From CAIMWS01 sp964409245 (lineage in GTDB: Bacteria; Verrucomicrobiota; Verrucomicrobiia; Limisphaerales; UBA1319), in assembly GCA_964409245.1 (NCBI GenBank), contig CAYPCQ010000030.1, forward strand, positions 1 through 64,000: 64,000 bases of DNA. Direction: 5' to 3'. Under the pieces are notes generated by a model that was not told where the DNA came from, did not search any database, and saw nothing but the letters and a program-made list of their open reading frames with translations. Made by a program: the position numbers and the translations under genes. The stretch's first letter is position 1. Each line of letters opens with the position of its first letter. Shown here piece by piece: positions 41,835 to 49,904 of the stretch.

Positions 41835-43733
41835 ATGAAATCTTTAGCCCGTCTGACAATCCTGCTGGCGGCCACCATGATCCCATCGGCCGGGGCGCAA
41901 TGGTCGCACCGGGAAGGCGATCCGATGCCCGCCCCGGCGGGGTTCCTGGTGCAGCCTTTCACCCCGGCCGAATGGGAGGCGAGCAACTTCGCGCCCCAAG
42001 CGGATATCGAGCGCTTCCGCGATGCACGCTACGGCATGTTCATTCATTTCGGGCTCTCGACGCATGCGAAGGCGGAACTGTCGTGGGGCACATGCCACAC
42101 CCGAAAAGCCCCGGATACCGGCCAGGGCCCGGTGCCGGACGAGGTATGGCAAGGCTGGACCAATGAGTTCAGGTTCGAGAAATTCAACGCGCAAGAATGG
42201 GTCGGGATCGCGCAGCGGGCCGGGGTGAAATACCTGGTGGTCATCGCCAAGCACCACGAGGGCTTCCACCTGTGGGACACGGCGCATTCCGATTTCAAAG
42301 TCACCCACACGCCCTTCGGCCGCGACCTGTTGAAGGAGCTGGCGGACGCCTGCCATGCCGCGGGGATGACCTTTGGCATATACTATGCCCAGCGCGAGTG
42401 GCATCACCCCGACTACCAGCCGGTGGACGAAAGCAAAGTCATTCGCAACGGCGTCTGGTGGAAGCTCAAGCCGGGGGAGAAAAGCCCGGTGGGGCCACGC
42501 CACGGCCAATATCTCGACTATAACCGGAAGGCGGTCCGCGAATTGCTGACCAACTATGGCCGGGTGGACATCTTTTGGTGGGATGCCGCCTGGTGGGGCG
42601 GCATGTTCACGGCGGAGATGTGGGACGCCGAAAACCTCACGCGCATGGTGCGGGAACTTCAGCCCCGCATCCTCGAGAACAACCGCTGCTCGGTCCCCGG
42701 TGATTTCGACACGCCGGAACAGCGGCTGGGCAATTACCAGGACTGGCGGCCGTGGGAATCCTGCATGTGCCTGGAGCAGGGCTGGTCCTACACGGGCGCC
42801 GCCCCCAAGCCGCGGGATCACATCCTGCGGATGCTCATCAACAATGCCTGCTGCGACGGCAACCTGCTGCTTTCCTGGGGGCCCAAGTGGAATGGCGAGT
42901 TTGACGAAGCCCAAAAAACCCGCCTCTTCGAGGTTGGCGGCTGGCTCGAAAAAAACGGGCGCTCCATCTATTCCACCCGCGGCGGCCCGTGGAAATTTGC
43001 CGCGTGGGGTGGCTCCACCCGCCGGGGCGCCACGGCCTATCTCCATGTGCTCGCATGGCCGGGCGAAACGCTGCGCCTGCCAGCCCTTCCCCAGCGCCAG
43101 GCCAGGTCGGCGCGGCTGCTGGGCGGCGCGGAAATCCCGTTCCGCCAGGCGGGCGGCACGCTGGAAATCACTGTTCCGAAAACCAGCCGGGATCCCCTGG
43201 ACACGATCATCGAAATTATTTTCGACCAGCCCCTCGACGGCTTGAAAGCCATCGCTGCCGGCGATATTTCCAGTTTCGACGCCGTCACCTACGGGCAGGT
43301 GGTCTCCCGCCCGGCCGTGGTCACCACCAGCTCCCGCCATCCCTCCGACCAAGGGCAGCCGCAGACACTCGTCGCGGAATCGCCAGCAGGTGACTTCGCC
43401 TTCCACACCAATCCTGAGTTGAATCCCTGGGTGCAGATCGATCTGGGACACGAGACCTCCGTGACCGGGGTGCGCATTCTCAACCGCGCTGGCGCCGGCG
43501 AGGCGGGGAGAAATCGCGCCGCGACCTTGCGCCTCTCCGTATCCAAAGACGGAAAACAATGGCAGGAAACCTGGCGGGCAGAGGGGGCCAGGGCAGTGTG
43601 GGAAATTCCGGTCACCGACTTTCTCGCCGGCGCCCAAGTACCCGGCCGGAGCGCCCGCTACGTGCGCCTGGAGCTGCGGCCAGACCACCCGGAGTGCCTC
43701 CATTTGCGGCAGGTCGAGGTGTGGGGGAAATAG
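41835..43733 (+). CDS. Secreted alpha-L-fucosidase, GH29, with C-terminal F5/8-type domain
   Basis: The 632-residue product has a signal peptide (MKSLARLTILLAATMIPSAG). The GH29 barrel spans about 55-400: RFRDARYGMFIHFGLST, VIAKHHEGFHLWDT, and the nucleophile Asp in VDIFWWDAAWW near 250. The acid/base residue cannot be fixed by eye, as is usual in GH29. NACCDGNLLLSWGP marks the end of the barrel, and a beta-sandwich follows. The last 150 residues form a discoidin (F5/8, CBM32-like) domain (VTTSSRHPSDQGQPQTLVAE, NPWVQIDLGHETSVTGVRI). It should release L-fucose from glycans outside the cytoplasm. A second GH29 domain occurs in the fusion gene at 54472-57282. Confidence 0.93.
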   Translation: MKSLARLTILLAATMIPSAGAQWSHREGDPMPAPAGFLVQPFTPAEWEASNFAPQADIERFRDARYGMFIHFGLSTHAKAELSWGTCHTRKAPDTGQGPVPDEVWQGWTNEFRFEKFNAQEWVGIAQRAGVKYLVVIAKHHEGFHLWDTAHSDFKVTHTPFGRDLLKELADACHAAGMTFGIYYAQREWHHPDYQPVDESKVIRNGVWWKLKPGEKSPVGPRHGQYLDYNRKAVRELLTNYGRVDIFWWDAAWWGGMFTAEMWDAENLTRMVRELQPRILENNRCSVPGDFDTPEQRLGNYQDWRPWESCMCLEQGWSYTGAAPKPRDHILRMLINNACCDGNLLLSWGPKWNGEFDEAQKTRLFEVGGWLEKNGRSIYSTRGGPWKFAAWGGSTRRGATAYLHVLAWPGETLRLPALPQRQARSARLLGGAEIPFRQAGGTLEITVPKTSRDPLDTIIEIIFDQPLDGLKAIAAGDISSFDAVTYGQVVSRPAVVTTSSRHPSDQGQPQTLVAESPAGDFAFHTNPELNPWVQIDLGHETSVTGVRILNRAGAGEAGRNRAATLRLSVSKDGKQWQETWRAEGARAVWEIPVTDFLAGAQVPGRSARYVRLELRPDHPECLHLRQVEVWGK

Positions 43734-44056
43734 CATTCCCCAATCCACGCCCGCGGTTCAAATCCGGGCTGGCGGCCCAGTTTCGGGGGGCCAAAGCCAA
43801 TCGGCCAGCCCACAGGCTGCGTTCTTTGGATGGACGCCTGGATACTTGCGTGAAGGGGGAATCATCGGGCTGGAAAAGGTGCTCTTTCGAAGTAAACATG
43901 CCAGCCAAGTGGCGAATTGCCTCAGGGGTGGTCTTACGCGGCTCCCTGCCCTGCGGGTCGCGCCACGGGCGGGTGTAAAAACGGAGCAAGGCGCCTTGTT
44001 GGGGTGAGGCGCAATCCGGGATTGCCAGAGGATCTCGTGTTTGGCAAGGAGGTGTC
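43734..44056. other. Gene-free stretch after the fucosidase gene
   Basis: No supported gene is present. On the minus strand a long frame contains a protein-like patch (RHLAGMFTSKEHLFQPDD, about 43830-43935) that may be a fragment of a dead gene. A tRNA-like TTCAAAT motif near 43759 was examined and rejected. Confidence 0.35.
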
Positions 44057-44278
44057 ATGCGTGGCAAATTGCTGGATCATGCGCGAGTGGACCGGACCGC
44101 ATTCCAAGTCACCACTTTCGCTGAAGCAGAGCGAGCCGATCAGGAATATTGGCGCTCGCGCACTCCGGATGAGCGGCTTGCTGCGCTGGAACTCAGCCGC
44201 CAGATCACCTATGGATACGATCCGACTGCCCGCGGACTTTCGCGATTTTTTGAGGTTGTTGAATTCACACCGCGTTGA
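44057..44278 (+). CDS. Small protein of the type found beside nucleotidyltransferase genes
   Basis: The 73-residue protein begins MRGKLLDHARVDRTAFQV and contains ADQEYWRSRTPDERLAALEL and a C-terminal RFFEVVEF. AAGGAGG four to five bases before the ATG gives a very strong start. The YWxxxTPxERLxAxExxR pattern is familiar from short genes that precede MNT/AbiEii-like nucleotidyltransferases in toxin-antitoxin-like pairs; that link is from memory. No full nucleotidyltransferase gene follows. In the +1 frame, 44211-44282 reads LPADFRDFLRLLNSHRVE and then TAA, which resembles the start of such an enzyme. The locus is probably an orphaned half of a pair. Confidence 0.65.
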   Translation: MRGKLLDHARVDRTAFQVTTFAEAERADQEYWRSRTPDERLAALELSRQITYGYDPTARGLSRFFEVVEFTPR

Positions 44279-44871
44279 ATAAAAGCCTGGCAGCACGGGC
44301 AGCCGTGGTTGCCACCTCCACTGCTCCCCCAACTGGCCTTGCTACTGGCCAGCTTCATCCAGGGACCGCATCTCAACGACGATCAATAGTGTCAGGATGG
44401 TCCCGCAGGAATTGAGCGAACTCCGGCGTCCTGCCAAAGTTGGCCATGGTCTTTTCAGTATCGTCATTGAACTCTGCATTTATGCGAATCAGTATAGCCC
44501 AAGCGGGGGTGATTGCGAGTGCTTTTCGTTGTCCCGGCGTCCGGATCACGTCGTATTCCAGGACCACGCCGGGCTGAACCGGGTGGAGTCGCGGTAAATT
44601 CCTGAGCGGGCTGCCAAAATCCGGGTGACAATGGCCAGCATCCGAGTCCGCCCACGACTCAAGCGGGAAACCATGCCGGAGGCAAAACAGTCCGGATCAG
44701 GTCAGATTGCTTTCGCGCAAACCACATTGCGGCTGGATGACCAGATAGACCGCGAGGTGGATGCGCAGGGCAAAACAACCACCCGATTTGTGGTGGATGC
44801 GCCTCCGCCAGCAGTGCCAGAAACGATGTTGCCCGGTTGGCGGTTGGCGGCAAAACAATTAGCTTTGGCAT
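44279..44871. other. Decayed accessory stretch
   Basis: This interval lies between the small protein gene and the broken hicB. It holds a minus-strand frame of 64 codons from GTG 44567 to 44373 (ending FAQFLRDHPDTIDRR) and a plus-strand frame from 44631 with TTLRLDDQIDREVDAQGKTT. Both have protein-like composition but no recognised family and poor start signals. I read them as fragments of inactivated genes rather than functional genes. Confidence 0.35.
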
Positions 44872-45063
44872 ATGAAGCGCTTGCGATACGTGCGCTGGCA
44901 GGATCAGGCGCTCGGGATCGGTTACCGGGAAGAATTCCCTGATCTTTTGACCCAAGGCACGTCTTTGGAGGAGTTCCAGGAGCAGTGATGGGATTTATAT
45001 CAGACCTTGACAAACGATATGATTCCGGCATTGCGACGCGTGACCGAACTGGAGGGGTCATGA
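44872..45063 (+). pseudogene. hicB: HicB-family antitoxin, interrupted by a stop codon
   Basis: Codons 1-38 read MKRLRYVRWQDQALGIGYRE and then EFPDLLTQGTSLEEFQEQ, the N-terminal fold of HicB antitoxins (YVxWxxxxxxxGYxxxxPDxxTQGxSLEEL). A TGA at 44986-44988 interrupts it. The same frame continues as WDLYQTLTNDMIPALRRV and stops at 45061-45063, giving a full HicB domain of 63 codons if the stop is read through. The interruption is one in-frame nonsense codon, not a frameshift. Its own stop overlaps the hicA start by ATGA, the classical arrangement. The antitoxin is probably inactive. Confidence 0.75.
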
Positions 45064-45120
45064 AGCGCAGAAGATCTGATCCAGAAAAATGACTGTGGCA
45101 ACCTGTGGAATCCGCCTTGA
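45060..45120 (+). pseudogene. hicA: HicA-family toxin remnant, frameshifted and truncated
   Basis: The ATG overlaps the hicB stop. MKRR is followed by a one-base shift, after which DLIQKNDCG continues, matching the conserved HicA opening (MKRRDLIKxLxxxGC). The frame then ends in TGA at 45118-45120. The dsRNA-binding core with its catalytic His is absent, so no toxin is made. Loss of both partners explains why the pair persists only as a scar next to the M1-peptidase gene. Confidence 0.6.
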
Positions 45121-45203
45121 AACTGCAATCCCGGCTTCAGGCCGACTATTACGCCGCATTGGTTTTGCCCGCCGCCCGCTGGAATCAATGGCTTTTGTCT
45201 TTG

Positions 45204-45229
45204 CAGCCCACCCCCTCGCGGGCGGGCTG
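45204..45229 (-). terminator. Strong hairpin just after the M1-fusion stop
   Basis: On the minus strand CAGCCCGCCC and GGGTGGGCTG form a ten-pair stem with one G-T wobble and a six-base loop, starting seven bases after the stop codon. No T-run follows on that strand; on the plus strand GTGTTTTC follows. It may protect the 3' end or terminate weakly. Confidence 0.35.
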
Positions 45230-45235
45230 GTGTTT

Positions 45236-48200
45236 TCACTGGGCCACGACCCGGGTGAGGTTGTCATCCGAATTGCGGTCGATCCGCATGTTATAGGGAT
45301 CGACCCCAACGAACCTCGGCTCCCGGTCCAACTGCAGCACAACCTCCTGCCTGCCGCTCTTCAACTGGCGGCGCTCCAGCACCAAGACCGACTCCCGCCG
45401 ATAGCCTTTCGTGCCGGGTTCTTCGGTGAAGGCGCCCACGTCAAACGGCTCATCGAGCGGCGCCTCGGTCTCCCTGCCTTTGCCATCGGCGTAGAATTTT
45501 TTGCCTTCGACCGTGAAGCGGACCTCGTATTTCCCATCGGGCAGCTTCCGGGCACGGGCCGCGCTGGCTTTCATGTCATAGAGCGTGATTTTCTGAAACA
45601 AGTCGGCGATAAGCTGCTCGTGGTCCGGCCCGGCTTCCGCCCGCAGCAGGCGCAGGAAATCAGTGGAGGAAGGGTAAGGCGCGGGTTTGAAGGCAAACCC
45701 GGCCAGCAGTTTCCGCAGGGCACGATTGACGGTCTCAGTGCCGATCACCTCCTTAAGCCAGAACATGGCCAGCGAGCCTTTGTGATAGTGGATATAGGGC
45801 TGGTTTTCGACCCGGTTCAGCGGCAATTCCTCAATGATTTCCCCGCCCCGGCTCCGCAGGTAAGTGTCCAATTCGCTTTTGAGAAACTTGCGGATCTGCT
45901 CTTTGCCGTAGAGTTTTTCCATGACCAGCAAGGCGGAGTATTGGGCGAAGACCTCGGAGAGCAGGGTGGCCCCCTGTTTATCGGCGCCCACGACCTGGTG
46001 CGCCCACCACTGGTGGGCAATCTCATGCGCGGTGACGTAGGTAACCTGATCGATCATTTGGTCATTCTTCGCCTCGTTGTGGTTCTGGATGAAACCGATC
46101 CCTTCCGAATAGGGCACGGTGTTGGCGAACGACTGCGCAAAGCTGGCATAGGCGGGAAACTCAAGGATGCGCAACTGGCGGAACTGGAACGGCGAAAAAC
46201 TTTCGCTGAATAAATCGAGGGAAACCTTCATGGCCTTGAGCATCCGGTCCACGTTGTGGCCGTGCGGAGGGTGGTAATAGACCGCGAGGTCCACGGTCCG
46301 GCCGTCCTTGCACTGGAAGGCATCCTGGCGGACCGCATAGTTGCCCGACTGGATCGAGAAGAAATGATGGATCGGCGCTTCCGTCCGGGTGATGATCGTG
46401 CGGCGCTGGCCGGTGGTGGTGTCGCTGACGATGTAGCCGGGGGCCACGGGTGTCTGCGGGGCATCGGTGGTGACGGAGATTTCCGCGGTGACCCAGTCAC
46501 CATCGTGGCGCAGGTAGTGGTTGGCGGCGGCCGCGGGATCTTCCAGCTTGGGCGGGCGCAGCTCGGGCGGCAGCTGGTGCTTGCGGCGCTGGCCGCGGTC
46601 CTGCAGCAGCAGCGTGTGGTCCATGCCCAGCAGCGGGGCGATTTCGGTATTGTCCAGGAACGTGCCATTCCCGACAATGCGGGTGAGGGGCCGGGCATTG
46701 GGGAAGCCCCGCTCGTGGAGCAGCGTGGCGAAGCGGATGGCGCGTTTTTCACCAGGCTGCATGGGGGTGTTGAACGCATAGATGCGGTAGTCGAACTCCG
46801 GGTATTCCTTTTCGAGCCGGCCGCCCTCGACTTCCAGCTCCTGCATTTTCAGCGGGCGGGCCCACCGCACGTGCACCTTGGGCAGCGGCGCGGCGGTGCG
46901 GTTTTCCACGAGGTAACTGCCGCGGGTTTCGGCCCGCGCGCGGCTGGGCTGGAGGTCCACCGCCAGCTTCACCTCCGTGATCCGCGGCTGCGGCACATTT
47001 TCGAAGGGCAGCAGGGTTTTCTCGTAATCGGCCTGGAATTTTTCGTTCTCCGGCTGGGTGCGGTAATCGTTGAGGAGGTTGGTATTATAAAAGATGAAGG
47101 CGCCGGCGCCCAGCCATGCCGCCACCGCACCGCCCAGCAGCCAGGCCGGCGCCCCTGCCAGCCGCCGGCGCAGGCGCGCGAAGCGCGGGCGCAAGGCGGT
47201 CTCCGCTCCGCGGCGCCACAGCAGGTGCGAGGCCACCAACAGGATGACCGCAAAGGCCAGCCAATAAAGCTGGAACCACGCGCGGCCAATCCAGAAACGC
47301 CCCAGTCCGTTCATGTCCGAGAGCGGCGCCCCGGGATCGCCGGCGTAAATATAAAGGTTGTGCTCGAAGCCGATGGTATTGAGGGTGATGCTGGCCACCA
47401 GATAGACGAGCATCACGGCCCAGCCCATGAACTTGTGCGGCACCAGCACCTGCACCAACACCGAAAGCACGGCGAGCTGGATGGCCAGGATCAGCTCAGG
47501 CAGGATGAACCACAGGCAGTAAGCCCCAAGCTCGAAGCGGGTGTAGCCGTGGAACAATTGGAACGTCATGGCCGTCACCGGCCCAACCACCAAAGCCGCC
47601 AGGAGCACCAGCGTGATGGCCAGCACCTTGGGCGCCAGGAAGGCCCAGTCCGGCGCGGCGCTGGCGCCCACGATTTCGTGCATGCCCCGCTCCCGGTCGC
47701 TCCACACCAATTCACCGGCGTAATAGACCGCGATGATGATGGGGATCAGCGTGTAAGCACCCTGGAGCGCCACCACCATGACCCGGGTGACCGGGAAATA
47801 CTCCGTTCCGCGGAACTCCACCGTCCCGAACAGCGAGCCGAGCGCGTTAAAAACCCCGATCGCCAGCAGCACGAAGAAGGCCGGGCTCTTGAACACCAGG
47901 CGCAGGTCGAAACGCGTGAGCGCCACCAACTGCTGCCAGCCCGCCGCCCGGCCCGTGGCGGGGTGCGCCAATGGCTGCAGTGCGGGGGCCGGATCGGCCC
48001 TTTGCGCTCCCTTCGCCGGGGCCGGGGTGGTCCGGCTTCCGGCCGTTTCAAAGCGGAAGAACCCATACGCCACAGCGAACAGGGCCACCGCCACCCCGGA
48101 CCAGATCAGCCGGTTATACAGGAGGAGGCCGCTGATCGGCGGGAGCTGGGTGTTGCGCTCCGAGGCCGTCCAATACTTCGTCGCCTGCATCAGCGCGCCG

Positions 48201-48835
48201 AGGCCGAAGGGGTCGGAGAGCGTGGAGAAGGTGTCGTGCGCCGGGTCACGCAGCAGCACGCGCGAGACGGTGAACAGCACGAGGAAGCCGACGACCCCCA
48301 CGTAGGTCCACATCATCGAGCGGGTGGCGGTGGCCAGCGCAAAAAAGGCCGCGCCGATGACCAGCAGGGTGGGCAAGCCGAACAGGAACAAGGCATAAAG
48401 GTAATGCCCCGGCACGCAGGGGCCCAATTTCTCGGCGTCCAGCCAGGGCATCCACGACCCCACGAGCATGGCCAGGGGCACGCTGGCAAGGATGATGAAA
48501 CCAACCAGGATCGCGCCCAAAAAACGCCCCGCCAGATAGTCGAATTTCCGGATGCGGGTCGTCCGCAGGATCGGCGCGAACCCCGTCTCGTCGTCGCGAA
48601 TGACAACATTGGCGACGAAAGCCGTGACGATAAACATGCCCATGGCGCTCATGATGGCCATCGTCTGCAGGATGGCATACGGTGAATTCACGTTCACATT
48701 CCCGCGCGCGCCGATCTGGACCTGGTCGATGGTCACCGAACCAAATGTCATCAGGAAGAAGAGCGCGAACCCCACGAAAAACAGGGGGGAACGCAATTGG
48801 TAGCGCACCTCGAAGGCAGCGATTTTGCGCAGCAT
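45236..48835 (-). CDS. ABC-2 permease fused to an M1-family aminopeptidase
   Basis: The 1,199-residue product spans the membrane about twelve times in two ABC-2-type permease halves (about 1-280 and 310-570; FEVRYQLRSPLFFVGFALFF opens the first). The C-terminal half is an M1 metallopeptidase domain. Its zinc site is HEIAHQWWAH near 935, with the third ligand Glu 19 residues after the second His (LLSEVFAQY). The usual GAMEN exopeptidase motif is replaced by YSEGIGF. AAGGAG six bases before ATG supports the start, and the ATPase gene stop lies 10 bases upstream. Together they form an ABC transporter whose permease carries an outward-facing peptidase; the transported substrate is unknown. Confidence 0.92.
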   Translation of the reverse strand: MLRKIAAFEVRYQLRSPLFFVGFALFFLMTFGSVTIDQVQIGARGNVNVNSPYAILQTMAIMSAMGMFIVTAFVANVVIRDDETGFAPILRTTRIRKFDYLAGRFLGAILVGFIILASVPLAMLVGSWMPWLDAEKLGPCVPGHYLYALFLFGLPTLLVIGAAFFALATATRSMMWTYVGVVGFLVLFTVSRVLLRDPAHDTFSTLSDPFGLGALMQATKYWTASERNTQLPPISGLLLYNRLIWSGVAVALFAVAYGFFRFETAGSRTTPAPAKGAQRADPAPALQPLAHPATGRAAGWQQLVALTRFDLRLVFKSPAFFVLLAIGVFNALGSLFGTVEFRGTEYFPVTRVMVVALQGAYTLIPIIIAVYYAGELVWSDRERGMHEIVGASAAPDWAFLAPKVLAITLVLLAALVVGPVTAMTFQLFHGYTRFELGAYCLWFILPELILAIQLAVLSVLVQVLVPHKFMGWAVMLVYLVASITLNTIGFEHNLYIYAGDPGAPLSDMNGLGRFWIGRAWFQLYWLAFAVILLVASHLLWRRGAETALRPRFARLRRRLAGAPAWLLGGAVAAWLGAGAFIFYNTNLLNDYRTQPENEKFQADYEKTLLPFENVPQPRITEVKLAVDLQPSRARAETRGSYLVENRTAAPLPKVHVRWARPLKMQELEVEGGRLEKEYPEFDYRIYAFNTPMQPGEKRAIRFATLLHERGFPNARPLTRIVGNGTFLDNTEIAPLLGMDHTLLLQDRGQRRKHQLPPELRPPKLEDPAAAANHYLRHDGDWVTAEISVTTDAPQTPVAPGYIVSDTTTGQRRTIITRTEAPIHHFFSIQSGNYAVRQDAFQCKDGRTVDLAVYYHPPHGHNVDRMLKAMKVSLDLFSESFSPFQFRQLRILEFPAYASFAQSFANTVPYSEGIGFIQNHNEAKNDQMIDQVTYVTAHEIAHQWWAHQVVGADKQGATLLSEVFAQYSALLVMEKLYGKEQIRKFLKSELDTYLRSRGGEIIEELPLNRVENQPYIHYHKGSLAMFWLKEVIGTETVNRALRKLLAGFAFKPAPYPSSTDFLRLLRAEAGPDHEQLIADLFQKITLYDMKASAARARKLPDGKYEVRFTVEGKKFYADGKGRETEAPLDEPFDVGAFTEEPGTKGYRRESVLVLERRQLKSGRQEVVLQLDREPRFVGVDPYNMRIDRNSDDNLTRVVAQ

Positions 48836-48844
48836 GGAATCTCC

Positions 48845-49729
48845 TTAAGCAGCCGCGCGCCGGCGCTCCTGGGCCAGCGTCGCGAAATATAGATCCTGGA
48901 GTTCCCCGGCCACCGGCTCGAAGCCGGCCTCCGGCTGCTGGTCGGCCACCACATGGATGATGGTCTGGCCGCCACAAAGCCGGGTCGAAATCACCTCCAG
49001 CCGCGAGCGGTAATCCTCCAGCGCCAGCTTGGCCACCGTGCGGCGCCACACGCGGCCCTGGAGCGCGCGCAGCAATTCGCCAGGCGGCCCCGTGCACACA
49101 ATCCGGCCCCCGTTGATGATCGCCATCTGCGAACACAAATCCGCCACGTCGTCCACGATGTGGGTCGAGAGGATCACCACGATGCTCTCGCCAATCTCCG
49201 CGATCAGGTTGTTGAACCGGTTGCGCTCCTCCGGATCCAACCCCGCGGTGGGTTCGTCCACGATGATCAGCTGCGGATTGCCAATCAGCGCCTGGGCGAT
49301 CCCGAAACGCTGCCGCATGCCGCCGGAGAATCCCGCCACGGCCCGCTTGCGCACCGCCCACAGGTTCACCTGGTTCAGCAGGGTCTCCACCGTGGCCTTG
49401 CGCTGGGCGGCGTTGCTGAGGCCTTTCAGGAACGCCAGGTGATCCAGCAGATCCCAGGCCGAAACCCGGGGATAGACCCCAAAATCCTGCGGCAGGTAAC
49501 CCAGGAGCGCCCGAAGCCGCTCGGGCTGGCTGACCACATCAATGTCACCAAAGCGAATGCTGCCGGCGGAGGGCGTCTGCAGCGTGGCGATGCACCGCAT
49601 CAGCGTGGTCTTGCCCGCTCCGTTGGGGCCCAGCAGGCCGAACATCCCTTTGGGGATGGCCAGGCTCGCATTATCGAGCGCTTTGGTTCCGTTGGCGTAG
49701 ATGTGGGTGACTCCTGAGAGCGTAAGCAT
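48845..49729 (-). CDS. ABC transporter ATP-binding protein
   Basis: The 294-residue ATPase starts at ATG 49729; AGGAG lies nine bases upstream, which decides against an in-frame codon at 49759. Walker A is GPNGAGKTT, the Q-loop is YLPQDFGVYP, the signature is FSGGMRQR, Walker B is LIIVDEPTAGLDP, and the switch His is in LSTHIVDD. The sequence type matches ATPases that serve ABC-2 export permeases, and the permease/M1 gene follows 10 bases later. A decayed partial copy of this gene lies at 57367-57612. Confidence 0.95.
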   Translation of the reverse strand: MLTLSGVTHIYANGTKALDNASLAIPKGMFGLLGPNGAGKTTLMRCIATLQTPSAGSIRFGDIDVVSQPERLRALLGYLPQDFGVYPRVSAWDLLDHLAFLKGLSNAAQRKATVETLLNQVNLWAVRKRAVAGFSGGMRQRFGIAQALIGNPQLIIVDEPTAGLDPEERNRFNNLIAEIGESIVVILSTHIVDDVADLCSQMAIINGGRIVCTGPPGELLRALQGRVWRRTVAKLALEDYRSRLEVISTRLCGGQTIIHVVADQQPEAGFEPVAGELQDLYFATLAQERRRAAA

Positions 49730-49904
49730 GGCCGAGGACTCCTTCAATGCCCCAAACAACGGCTGGACGATACTACTGTGAGCATGGCTGCAGCGTAGTC
49801 AAATCCCCGGCCTGCGTCAAACAGGAAATTGATGGCCGTCACGCGCAGGCCACGGTATGATTGACGGCATGGTTTTTCATTGGGAGTCTTTCTGGGCGGG
49901 GCCA

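Noticed and set aside
41657..41986. N-terminal extension of the prolyl-oligopeptidase-like protein
   Set aside because: It overlaps the divergent GH29 gene, and a signal peptide begins exactly at the Met at 41656.
43745..43780. tRNA-like T-arm (GGTTCAAATCC followed by a CCA-like end)
   Set aside because: The stem has a mismatch and no matching acceptor, D-arm or anticodon arm lies within 90 bases upstream.
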